Shown here: one piece after another, positions 32,609 to 40,442 of the stretch | Layout: every line of letters starts with the position of its first letter | Position numbering within the stretch: position 1 is the first letter of the stretch | Source: Flavobacteriia bacterium | GTDB taxonomy: Bacteria > Bacteroidota > Bacteroidia > Flavobacteriales_D > Crocinitomicaceae | DNA: 40,442 nucleotides | NCBI GenBank assembly: GCA_947446925.1 | Contig: CANFHU010000025.1 | Location: forward strand, 1 to 40,442 | Direction of reading: 5' to 3' | Program-made: the position numbers and the translations under genes | The notes under the pieces: generated by a model | Databases searched by the model: none | Seen by the model: only the letters and a program-made list of their open reading frames with translations | Told to the model about the DNA's origin: nothing

Positions 32609-32764
32609 GTCACCTCCCTCGGTCCCTCTTTCTCTTCGAGAGCCTCAGAGTCCGAGGGAAGATTTATGGTTACTTAGAATTTTCGTATATTATTTTTAAA
32701 AAAAACATATCAAACTAAATGATCCTTAGATTTCCCTCCTAGAGGAGGGATTAAGGGAGGTGAC
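32609..32764. repeat. MITE-like 156-bp element with inverted termini
   Basis: The ends are an 11-bp perfect inverted repeat GTCACCTCCCT (32609-32619)/AGGGAGGTGAC (32754-32764), continued by imperfect homology. Inside are two hairpins. One is CCCTCGG/CCGAGGG (32616-32622 and 32652-32658) enclosing TCTC-TTC-GAGA. The other is TCCCTCC-TAGA-GGAGGGA just before 32750. There is no coding capacity. A non-autonomous mobile or REP-like element is likely. No clear target duplication was seen. Confidence 0.6.
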
Positions 32765-32803
32765 AATCATAATCCATCACTCATAATCCATCCCCCTCTT
32801 TTC

Positions 32804-35800
32804 CTAACGCATCAGATACATCTTACCAAATTCATTTTTGAAATGGTAATCGATTTCTGTGGAACGATGTTTCACTTCTTGACCATTACTTCTTGCGATG
32901 ACTCTGTATAAATAAATACCATTTGCTAACGGATCTCCAAATTGGTCTTTTCCATCCCAAGCAAAGTTTGTAATTTGATTTCTACCGATTTGTAAAGGTC
33001 CTAATTCATCCTCTGTAATTTCGCGCACCACTTTTCCAGAAATAGTCATGATTTGAATATGCAGATTTTCAGGAACACTATTACCAGTAAGTGTATAAAC
33101 AAATCGAGTATTTGAACTAAAAGGATTTGGATAATTCGTTAAATAAGAAATAGAAGTTTCATTAATAACTTCAAAATTTATCGTGTATGCATTATCACCA
33201 GAAATATTTCCAGTTCGGTCGGAGGCTTGCACCGAAAGTTTATATTTTCCATCCATCATAAAACTACCTGTATGTCGTAATTTGCACTTTTTATTTTGGG
33301 CAGTTGCAGGAATAAATTGAATAATTTGATTACCATTTTTATCTATAAACGGAATACGTTTTTGAACACCTAGAGGATTCGTGATGTACACTTGAAAGTG
33401 GGAGGTATCCGTGATTGCGTTCATAATCGCAAATTCATTTTCATCTTTCAACGAAATTTCAATTTCAGGATTAGGTCGCACTAAATCTTGGTTCAGTATA
33501 TGTCTGCCATCAAACGTTACATCTAAGATGGGATTTGTTTGATCTGCTAAAACATAGAAGTTTTTTGCAATTAAATTATTAAAATGAAATTGTTCTAGTT
33601 GATCCGTTCGATTCGGAGAAACATACGGATTAACTTCCATCCAAAGCGTATTTGCTCCAGCTAATCCGTCTGTTGCAATAGTTATAGTATCTCTAAAAGT
33701 AGTGTTCGTTAATAACGGAGATTTACGGGGATAATTGATTACTTTCTTTTGTTGATTTGCATCTTCTACCCAATAATTGACGAGTAAAGAATCCATCGAA
33801 AACGCACTTATATTTCGTACATCTACAGCAAATTTAACTCCCATACCTTCATCGATAGTATCCTTTTTAGGTAGCCAAACATACCCATTTCGAGCATCAA
33901 CAACTGCTTCTGGTACAGGTTGATATAAAAGATGTAAACGTTTAACTTGCGCAGGATTAAAATTAATTAAATCTTTATATTTTGTTATTAACCTTACATA
34001 TGGATATGCAGCAGCATTTATTATCGCGTTTAAATTAAGAATTGAATCTTGAGGTGTCATTAGCGTATCTATTACTTTCGCTAATACCAAATCTTTATCT
34101 AACACCTCAATTTCTAGCACTGTAGAATCTTTCGTTGCTGTTTCCAAAGCATCTTGTTTCCAAGAGAGTGTGTTCCATTGTTTTGCTGGGCCAATAATTG
34201 GCGTACTTTCTTGTCCCGTATTTGTAAACAATTGGATTTTTTCTTCCATACGCATTAATTCTCCATTATAGGTAGCAAGCACCTCTCTCACAGAAGAGGT
34301 ATCCCCTTTTTTAACAAAGAATATAAACCCATGATTTGGACGTCCTGGAATTAGACTATCTGAACCTAAAGTTTTTAATGTTTCAAAAATAGATGGAGTT
34401 ACATTGTTCCAATATTGGTATTCCGCAAATCGATGGGAGTATATAATTAAATAATGACCATTTGGCACTTTATTCAAAACCATATCCTGAAAACTAGCCA
34501 ATTGAGTTGGACTGTTTTGTTGAAATATAAAATAGGCTTCTGGTCTTGAGCGACAAGCACCTAAATCATTCATGTTTCCAAAGGAATTCTGTGGATTTTG
34601 ATTTTGATAATGTGTTTTCCAAGGAATCATTGTTTTAGGATCGATCACCGCAACATGAATCGCTGGTGTCATTCCGCAACCAGCATATTCTTGCATCTCA
34701 TTATTTATTTTATATTGAGATAGATTGAACATATTTTGATTATATGGATTATCATAAATTTCAATCACCAATTTTTTAGAGATTGTATCGAATGTTCTTT
34801 CTCGTATTTTACGATCAAACATCAAACTTGAAAAATTATTGTCTTTTCCTTGAAAAAAATGCGCTTGTCCCCAACCATTTTTACCCAAAATATATTGAAA
34901 TGAACTTTCGTTCCAATTCAAAACAGAACTATCTACTGCAACCCTCCAATAGTAAACAGTACTATCTACACAAACTAATTTATCTGCTTGATTTGAGTTC
35001 TTATTTTTCCAATCTGTTGGATATACTTCTTGTACACCTCCTAGTCCTGAAATGCTTGCCTTTTTACAAAATGGACTATTAAACAAATCGGTAGTATCTA
35101 TTTCGAATCGATAGGTATTTATAGCGGCTAATGGATTGGAAGTACACGCTTTCACAACCACACTATCCTTAGGAACTACCGCATACATATAAGGATAAAT
35201 AGGTGTTATGCCATCTAACTGAAGTAATTGTTGTCGATTTGCCTGATTATTTTGCAATTCATCGTATTGTTCTGAAACGAAAGAAGGGATGTCTACCAAA
35301 GCATCAAAATTATTTAAACCTGCAGAAATATTCGCCTGCAATGGTACTCTAAAACTTATGGTATCCATATACGCCAATCCAAACAAAGGTTTTATGTATA
35401 CAGAATCAAATTTACTTTTTGGCATTTTCCGATGTAATTCTAGATTCACCGTATCTTTAAATGCACGTCCAAGATTTTTAACTGCAACTTTAATCGTTAG
35501 ACTATCTACAGATAAAGACACTTGTTTTGGTGAGATTTGGATACTTTGATTGGTAATTTCAATTTCAGGTTTATGGTGGTAATTTACGCGCATCATAGGA
35601 TCCCCGTTTAAAATAAATCCAAAACTTGTAATTTCATTCAAATGATTAGGATCGTTAACACACATGGAAGCAATCGAATTTTTTATTTGTTTTCCAAAAT
35701 ATTCTCCATAATTAGTTTTAGCGATTTCATTATATAACAAAGAAGCGTATTTATATAAATAAGCATCATACGACAAAATACCAGGAGATAGAAACCCGAT

Positions 35801-37933
35801 TGCCCCCTTGTTAATCGCGTTTAGATAACTTTCTGAAAGTGTTTGATTTGCGATAAACAATTCCCCTGCATCGCAACCATTCGCAATCACTACCGGATAT
35901 TTTCCCTTGTTCGTCCATTCGCTTGGATCCTGAATCGGAACACTGAAAGCAGATGCACTGGAGTGACCAAAAAATGTCATTAAAGAAACACCATCTTCTA
36001 TTCTTTTATTGATTTTCGCAAGATTTGCAGGATCAATAGGCGCACTACTTTTTTTGGTATAAGATAAAACATCTCCTCCAAAAGAATTAGACTCAATAAT
36101 CGATTCTAAATTGGTTAAATAATTTGTAAAGTTCTGTTGTTCTCCCGTTGTACTACCACCAGATAAATGCAACACATGCTTCTGCCAATCTTTAGTTGCT
36201 GAATTATATACCGAATTTTGATCTTGTTCCTTTTCGTATTCTTTAATTTTACCTAGATAATTTAATAATTCTTGATCATTATTTACGGACAACCTTCCTG
36301 TAGCGATTAGAGGAGCAATCGTTCCTTCTAACCTTCCAGTAAAACCATTATCTGAAGATGGGAAACCAAAAGTTGGCAATAAACAAACAGCGCTGTTGTA
36401 GGCTACATTACCAACTGCAGCAATATTTTGCGTTCTTAAACCTTTATTATGCACCGCCTTTCCAAGCAATAACAATGCTTCCGGTTTATTTAAACTTTGG
36501 TTGTACATTTTGTGTGCAAAACGTCTAATCGCAACAAAATGTCTAGGAACTCCTCCTCCGAATTGTAAATACAATTCTTCCGCATTTGCAAACACCACAT
36601 TATGGTTTCCACCTTCTGGAGATGTTCTGTAAGCAGCATATTGACTTGCGCTTGATTTTAAGACACTTGGATATACCATGATGATTGCACGTTCACTACT
36701 AATCGCGTCAAAGTCAATAAAGTTTGCTGTACCATTCACTGGATTAATTAGTGGGATTGTTTGCACCAAGCTTTCATCGGTAATAATGACTTCTTGTTGT
36801 GTACCATCCGTTGTATTTGGTATAAGTACCTTACAATTTCCAGCAACATCTAGTGTTGGTGTCGCCCAAATAAGATTTGAACCAATGGTAAAAACAATCG
36901 GTTTTTGTATTTTATGGTTGGTAATTGATAGATTGATTTTACTAGAAGTATTTGCATTATCTAACCAAAAGTCCCCGTATTTAGTTCCTTCTAAATTTGT
37001 CTTTTTTGGATAAGAATATCCAAACCAGTTAATCCCTTGATTATCGGTCAATGCACCTTGATCATTGATGATAGACCAATTTAAAATATTATCATTTATT
37101 ACGTCCGTAACAGGTATTATCCATTCTTGGTGAATATATTTATGCCCGATAAAAATGGTGTCCACCAATGTTTTTTTACTGTTTTTCCACGTATAACGAA
37201 AATGATGGTTTCCTTTTTCGATGTACTGTGCTGCCGAATGGGAAGTTACTTTTGAGTCGATTTTAAGATCCGGCGCATCAAAACCAGTATACAATAAATT
37301 AGGATTAAATAAATTTAAGTCTAGTGAAATATTAGATGCTACTCCATCATAATTAGTACAAAATCCTTCACCTGGTGCATAAAAAGTGGAAGACAAATTA
37401 TTTGCATCCATTGCTTCGCTATAGTAATTGATGTTATAATACGCGTTTTTAGAAATCCAATAATTCGTAGGTGGATAATTCGCATAGTCTACAGATGCAT
37501 CCTTGGTGTATCTTAGATTTGTTGTTTTTGTATTCCAAGTAAAGAAATAATGTAGCCCATCACTTACAAGACTGTAACTCGGATTACCAATATCTTTTGG
37601 GTTTTCATACAACACGGAATCAAGCCACGCATCGTTGTGTTTTGCGTGAAACAAAATATAATCTCCAGAATCTAATTTATTATCTCCTCCATCCACAACG
37701 TAAATTGGAACTTCCCTTTCACGACCAATAATTTGAATATTTGCCGAAGAAAATGTTTTTGTATCGATACCACTTGCTCTGATTGCTGTATAATCTAGTT
37801 TATATACACCATCTGAGGCAATGTAAAACGAATAATACTTTTGGGAATAATTAATCCATTCGTTGCCATATTTCTGAGCAAAACTGACCAACGAAAAACA
37901 AACGAAAAGAAAAACGGCGATATACTTTTTCAT
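32804..37933 (-). CDS. porU: T9SS C25-family sortase PorU (long PorU/PorU2-like form)
   Basis: 1709 residues from ATG 37933. It has a signal peptide (MKKYIAVFLFVCFSLVSFAQ), an N-terminal region SQKYYSFYIASDGVYKLDYT typical of PorU, and a gingipain-type peptidase C25 domain. That domain has the catalytic pair His in LMTFFGHSSASAF (about residue 657) and Cys in PVVIANGCDAGELF (about 687). A long beta-rich region follows. The C-terminus is a FlgD/Ig-like domain (NYPNPFSSNTRFVYTL, WDGKDQFGDPLANGIYLYRV). PorU removes the T9SS signal of cargo at the cell surface and links it to anionic LPS. PorU proteins I know are about 1100-1300 residues, so this is a long form, perhaps PorU2. The start overlaps the porV stop (TGATG). 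A GTG one codon upstream is less likely. Confidence 0.88.
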   Translation of the reverse strand: MKKYIAVFLFVCFSLVSFAQKYGNEWINYSQKYYSFYIASDGVYKLDYTAIRASGIDTKTFSSANIQIIGREREVPIYVVDGGDNKLDSGDYILFHAKHNDAWLDSVLYENPKDIGNPSYSLVSDGLHYFFTWNTKTTNLRYTKDASVDYANYPPTNYWISKNAYYNINYYSEAMDANNLSSTFYAPGEGFCTNYDGVASNISLDLNLFNPNLLYTGFDAPDLKIDSKVTSHSAAQYIEKGNHHFRYTWKNSKKTLVDTIFIGHKYIHQEWIIPVTDVINDNILNWSIINDQGALTDNQGINWFGYSYPKKTNLEGTKYGDFWLDNANTSSKINLSITNHKIQKPIVFTIGSNLIWATPTLDVAGNCKVLIPNTTDGTQQEVIITDESLVQTIPLINPVNGTANFIDFDAISSERAIIMVYPSVLKSSASQYAAYRTSPEGGNHNVVFANAEELYLQFGGGVPRHFVAIRRFAHKMYNQSLNKPEALLLLGKAVHNKGLRTQNIAAVGNVAYNSAVCLLPTFGFPSSDNGFTGRLEGTIAPLIATGRLSVNNDQELLNYLGKIKEYEKEQDQNSVYNSATKDWQKHVLHLSGGSTTGEQQNFTNYLTNLESIIESNSFGGDVLSYTKKSSAPIDPANLAKINKRIEDGVSLMTFFGHSSASAFSVPIQDPSEWTNKGKYPVVIANGCDAGELFIANQTLSESYLNAINKGAIGFLSPGILSYDAYLYKYASLLYNEIAKTNYGEYFGKQIKNSIASMCVNDPNHLNEITSFGFILNGDPMMRVNYHHKPEIEITNQSIQISPKQVSLSVDSLTIKVAVKNLGRAFKDTVNLELHRKMPKSKFDSVYIKPLFGLAYMDTISFRVPLQANISAGLNNFDALVDIPSFVSEQYDELQNNQANRQQLLQLDGITPIYPYMYAVVPKDSVVVKACTSNPLAAINTYRFEIDTTDLFNSPFCKKASISGLGGVQEVYPTDWKNKNSNQADKLVCVDSTVYYWRVAVDSSVLNWNESSFQYILGKNGWGQAHFFQGKDNNFSSLMFDRKIRERTFDTISKKLVIEIYDNPYNQNMFNLSQYKINNEMQEYAGCGMTPAIHVAVIDPKTMIPWKTHYQNQNPQNSFGNMNDLGACRSRPEAYFIFQQNSPTQLASFQDMVLNKVPNGHYLIIYSHRFAEYQYWNNVTPSIFETLKTLGSDSLIPGRPNHGFIFFVKKGDTSSVREVLATYNGELMRMEEKIQLFTNTGQESTPIIGPAKQWNTLSWKQDALETATKDSTVLEIEVLDKDLVLAKVIDTLMTPQDSILNLNAIINAAAYPYVRLITKYKDLINFNPAQVKRLHLLYQPVPEAVVDARNGYVWLPKKDTIDEGMGVKFAVDVRNISAFSMDSLLVNYWVEDANQQKKVINYPRKSPLLTNTTFRDTITIATDGLAGANTLWMEVNPYVSPNRTDQLEQFHFNNLIAKNFYVLADQTNPILDVTFDGRHILNQDLVRPNPEIEISLKDENEFAIMNAITDTSHFQVYITNPLGVQKRIPFIDKNGNQIIQFIPATAQNKKCKLRHTGSFMMDGKYKLSVQASDRTGNISGDNAYTINFEVINETSISYLTNYPNPFSSNTRFVYTLTGNSVPENLHIQIMTISGKVVREITEDELGPLQIGRNQITNFAWDGKDQFGDPLANGIYLYRVIARSNGQEVKHRSTEIDYHFKNEFGKMYLMR

Positions 37934-39042
37934 CACTTACCAATATTTGCAGGTTTATCTAGTAATAATTTCACCGAAAACACATTCGAATACAAAGCAG
38001 TTGATTGATCTCCTATATCCGTAAATGCATAATTCAAGACCACTTGCGCAAACTGAACCCCAACACCGATATTAGGCTGAAACGTTAAATTTTTCTTTTT
38101 ATCAAAATCTGTGACATATTGCATATTTCCAACACCACATCGAAACATAAAGAATTTACGTATTCCAACTTCCACACCTATATGTGGATCGATGCTAAAT
38201 GGGGAGCCAGAAAACACTACATTTCTTTTTCCATCCGTCGTTATATCTAAATCTACCTCGCCAGCTATGTAATCACCTTTTGCATTAACAGGGAATTTTC
38301 CTTGTGTACCAAAGATAAAACGAGGTAACGTATATTCCATGCCATTTCTCGGAATTGAATTTCCTGTCATGGAAAACACTTTCTTTGTTTGTTCATCCAG
38401 TGTAAATACCCAGGCATTAAATGTAGAAGTAATATCACGTGCCATTAAACCAAACTTCCAATATTTCTTTGCATCGTATTGTAACCCTGCATCCAATCCA
38501 AATCCCCAAGAATGTGCAAAACTACCCACGGCGCGGTGTATCAATTTAACACTTCCTCCAAAACGTAAACCTTCTACTTTCAATTTGCGTGCATAGGAAA
38601 ACGAAAAAGCATAATCAGCAGCGGAGAACAAAGTAATTTTATCGTAATTTACATTTCCTCCATTGTCAATTAATTGCGTTGTGTTTGGTATATCATCTAC
38701 CGCAAATCGAATCATCGAAAATCCGATTCCACTTTCCCCATCAATAGCGTGTGCCAAAGAAATAAAATCATATTTAGCAATTCCTGCAAAATATTCGGAG
38801 TGCATCCCTCCTACTTCCAACCATTTTTTAGTTAAGGCAACTCCTGCAGGATTCCAATACGTTGCGCTAGAACCTTCTGTACTTGCAACGACTGCATTGG
38901 ATTGCCCTAAAGCATCCGCACCAACACCAATTTGGAGAAATTCGTTGGAATATTTAGGAGCAGTAGTAGTGGTTTGTTGTGCGGTAACAGAACCATAAAT
39001 ACCTACTAAAAAAAGTAATATAAGTGATAAATGAAACTTCAT
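37933..39042 (-). CDS. porV: T9SS outer-membrane protein PorV (LptO)
   Basis: 369 residues from ATG 39042. The signal peptide is MKFHLSLILLFLVGIYGSVT AQ. A FadL-like outer-membrane barrel follows with the PorV signature start NEFLQIGVGADALGQSNAVV, EGSSATYWNPAGVALTKKW, then GFSMIRFAVDDIPNTTQLID, GSVKLIHRAVGSFAHSWGFG, and a final strand GDQSTALYSNVFSVKLLL. PorV shuttles cargo from the translocon to the PorU sortase and is required for type A cargo. The signal-bearing ATG 39042 is preferred over a TTG at 39105, which adds a charged non-signal extension. The gene directly precedes porU with a one-base overlap, so the two are cotranscribed. It is divergent from pssA. Confidence 0.93.
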   Translation of the reverse strand: MKFHLSLILLFLVGIYGSVTAQQTTTTAPKYSNEFLQIGVGADALGQSNAVVASTEGSSATYWNPAGVALTKKWLEVGGMHSEYFAGIAKYDFISLAHAIDGESGIGFSMIRFAVDDIPNTTQLIDNGGNVNYDKITLFSAADYAFSFSYARKLKVEGLRFGGSVKLIHRAVGSFAHSWGFGLDAGLQYDAKKYWKFGLMARDITSTFNAWVFTLDEQTKKVFSMTGNSIPRNGMEYTLPRFIFGTQGKFPVNAKGDYIAGEVDLDITTDGKRNVVFSGSPFSIDPHIGVEVGIRKFFMFRCGVGNMQYVTDFDKKKNLTFQPNIGVGVQFAQVVLNYAFTDIGDQSTALYSNVFSVKLLLDKPANIGK

Positions 39043-39161
39043 ATGTAAAATTTGTACTTCAACTAACACGTATTTTTTAAAAAAATTGTGTTCTTTGTAT
39101 TCCAACTTATTTTTAAAAGATAAAAGTAAGAAAAGATACGTTGATAAAGACTACAAAATAG

Positions 39162-39992
39162 ATGAAAAGCACCCTATCCATGTTTAATATCCCGAACCTA
39201 TTTACAGCTTCCAATATGTTGTGTGGGATCCTAGCCATCTTACTTTCTGTTTCCGGAAGAATTGATCTAGCACCTTTTGCGATTTATTTAGGCGCTATCT
39301 TGGATTTTTTCGATGGATTTTTGGCACGAAAGTTAAACCAACAAGGAGAATTAGGGAAACAAATGGATTCCTTGGCGGACATGATTACGTTTGGTGTTGC
39401 TCCGGGGGTGATGATGATGGTGTTATTAGCAAGTGTATTAGATCCAACTTTCAATACAGGTAATGGAACACCGTTAGGTTGGAGCATTCAAATTTCGTTT
39501 GCTTTTTGGGTGGAAAATATCCTAACAGGTAAACCTACTTCTTATTTACCATTCCTAGGATTAATCATCCCATTCTTTTCGATCTTTCGTTTAGCAAAAT
39601 TCAATATTGACACACGCCAAAGTGATTCTTTTATTGGTTTAAACACTCCAGCAAACACTATCTTTTTCACCTCCTTTCCTTTGTTATGTTTTTATTACGA
39701 TGGAGATCACTCTTTTGCGGGAGAATTGGTTCGCACGATTGTAACACCATCCGTTTTGGTGCCATTGATTATTTTGATGTCGTTAATGTTAGTCTCTGAA
39801 ATTCCTTTCTTTTCCTTTAAATTCAAGCATTTCAAGTGGAAAGGTAATGAGCTTCGTTTTTTATTCTTAATAACTTGTGGAATATTAATTCCAACAATAT
39901 TGGTGTGGTCCATTCCAATTATTATACTTTTGTATATAATTTTATCTGTAGTCGAAAATTTATTCATTAAAAACAAACAATATGAAGTTTAA
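39162..39992 (+). CDS. pssA: CDP-diacylglycerol--serine O-phosphatidyltransferase
   Basis: 276 residues. This integral membrane enzyme makes phosphatidylserine from CDP-diacylglycerol and serine, the precursor of phosphatidylethanolamine. It contains the complete CDP-alcohol phosphotransferase motif D-G-x2-A-R-x8-G-x3-D-x3-D at 51-73 (FDGFLARKLNQQGELGKQMD, SLAD). The preceding IPNLFTASNMLCGILAILLS and the following ITFGVAPGVMM place it in the PssA type rather than PgsA. Several hydrophobic helices follow, with a charged loop FKFKHFKWKGNELRFLF before the last pair. The frame overlaps purS by 11 nt. Confidence 0.94.
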   Translation: MKSTLSMFNIPNLFTASNMLCGILAILLSVSGRIDLAPFAIYLGAILDFFDGFLARKLNQQGELGKQMDSLADMITFGVAPGVMMMVLLASVLDPTFNTGNGTPLGWSIQISFAFWVENILTGKPTSYLPFLGLIIPFFSIFRLAKFNIDTRQSDSFIGLNTPANTIFFTSFPLLCFYYDGDHSFAGELVRTIVTPSVLVPLIILMSLMLVSEIPFFSFKFKHFKWKGNELRFLFLITCGILIPTILVWSIPIIILLYIILSVVENLFIKNKQYEV

Positions 39993-40233
39993 AGCTGAAA
40001 TCGATGTAATGCCATTGGATGCATTATTAGACCCACAAGGAAAAGCTGTATCAAGCAGTATGAAAAACATTGGATTACCTGAAATTGATGGTGTTCGTAT
40101 TGGTAGACATATTCGTTTGTTTGTAGACGCAGCAACTAAAGACGAGGCAACTACAAAAGTAGATACGGCTTGTAAAAAATTACTTTCGAATCAAATCATG
40201 GAGAGTTATACGTTTGAATTAGTGGAAGCGTAA
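39982..40233 (+). CDS. purS: Phosphoribosylformylglycinamidine synthase subunit PurS
   Basis: 83 residues. It is the small dimeric subunit of the PurSQL formylglycinamidine ribonucleotide synthase in purine synthesis. The pattern FKAEIDVMPLDALLDPQGKA, VSSSMKNIGLPEIDGVRIGR, then HIRLFVDAATKDEA and LLSNQIMESYTFEL matches PurS, whose usual length is 80-90 residues. The start lies inside pssA (11-nt overlap) and a terminator follows, so it is cotranscribed with pssA. purL and purQ are not in the window, an uncommon separation. Confidence 0.92.
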   Translation: MKFKAEIDVMPLDALLDPQGKAVSSSMKNIGLPEIDGVRIGRHIRLFVDAATKDEATTKVDTACKKLLSNQIMESYTFELVEA

Positions 40234-40254
40234 GAGTTCTTTAAAAGTATATTG

Positions 40255-40285
40255 AAAGCCATCTGTCATAGGTGGCTTTTTTTTT
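40255..40285 (+). terminator. Rho-independent terminator after purS
   Basis: The stem AAAGCCATC (40255-40263)/GGTGGCTTT (40271-40279), with one T-G pair and a 7-nt loop, runs into a long T tract. It lies 21 nt after the purS stop. Confidence 0.9.
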
Positions 40286-40293
40286 GATTATTC

Positions 40294-40436
40294 TTTAACA
40301 CGAAGTACTCAAAGACACAGAGAAACACAAAGAAAACATACACTGGTTAGACACGAAGGTTCTCTAAGATCTGACTTTGTGGACTAAGTCTTATTCTTGG
40401 TGTGCTTTGTGAAAAACTTTGTGACTTTGTGTTAAA
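40294..40436. repeat. CACAAAG-type inverted intergenic repeat
   Basis: The left arm TTTAACACGAAGTACTCAAA, with GACACAGAG and AACACAAAG, mirrors the right end. Read on the minus strand the right end starts TTTAACACAAAGTCACAAAG and continues TTTTTCACAAAGCACAC. The arms are about 45 nt with a spacer of roughly 50 nt. No ORF is present. It belongs to a style of repeat seen between genes in many Bacteroidota; I recognise the style only and have made no database comparison. Confidence 0.7.
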
Positions 40437-40442
40437 TTAAAT

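Larger units (their letters stand above)
32470..32803. other. Gene-free repeat block between the phosphatase and porU
   Basis: The block contains two direct copies of the ATTAAGAAATT repeat (32473, 32570) and a MITE-like element bounded by inverted repeats (32609-32764). No ORF is supported. Confidence 0.7.

Noticed and set aside
31237-32803. Phosphatase plus repeats as a mobile or defence island
   Set aside because: The phosphatase is a standard GAF-PP2C protein, and no transposase, integrase or defence gene accompanies the repeats.
40294-40436. CRISPR-like or tRNA-like structure in the CACAAAG region
   Set aside because: The short words are irregularly spaced and there are no unique spacers of constant length; no tRNA arms or CCA end can be drawn.

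Overview
The window is low-GC DNA from a member of the Bacteroidota, most likely order Flavobacteriales; a Crocinitomicaceae/Fluviicola-like source is a guess. Evidence seen here: type IX secretion (T9SS) genes and cargo with type A and type B sorting domains, a PorU/PorV pair, SprB/CHU_C-type repeats, Bacteroidota-type -7 promoter boxes (TAnnTTTG), and a GTG-initiated rplM.

Layout. 1-4883 (minus): two large secreted proteins, the first cut by the window edge inside near-identical 258-bp tandem repeats, the second with a type B T9SS domain. 4899-12350: recQ; tatC-lptB divergent from it; a 46-residue lipoprotein; a POTRA/beta-barrel outer-membrane protein; an MlaE/MlaF-type ABC pair without MlaD. 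12444-14229: a SprT-like protein and manC, closed by a terminator. 14314-15827: a MORN-repeat lipoprotein and a RelE-type toxin-antitoxin pair. 15847-20820 (minus): a cobalamin-riboswitch operon in the order DUF4465 lipoprotein, BtuB, YncE/BtuG-like lipoprotein, T9SS-exported surface protein. 20863-22732: an SGNH hydrolase and a crotonase-family protein. 22876-27407: translation genes rplM-rpsI-rpsB-tsf, a 574-bp repeat-rich gap, then pyrH-frr. 27775-32469: an alpha/beta hydrolase, a short GT-B glycosyltransferase, mnmD and a GAF-PP2C phosphatase. 32804-39042 (minus): porV-porU. 39162-40285: pssA-purS and a terminator.

How the genes connect. PorV and PorU form part of the surface attachment machinery that would process and anchor the T9SS cargo found elsewhere in the window. 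These include a protein that ends the B12 operon, so corrinoid capture and T9SS export appear linked. LptB, the MlaEF pair, the barrel protein, PssA and TatC all concern envelope building or export.

The window is mostly housekeeping sequence. The most interesting signals are the T9SS cargo in the riboswitch-controlled B12 operon, the tiny lipoprotein with its own full-consensus promoter, promoters that abut start codons (predicted near-leaderless mRNAs), a possible pseudoknotted leader before rpsB, and several families of intergenic repeats. One repeat pair shows a compensatory base change in its hairpin. I did not find a clearly new defence system or mobile system.
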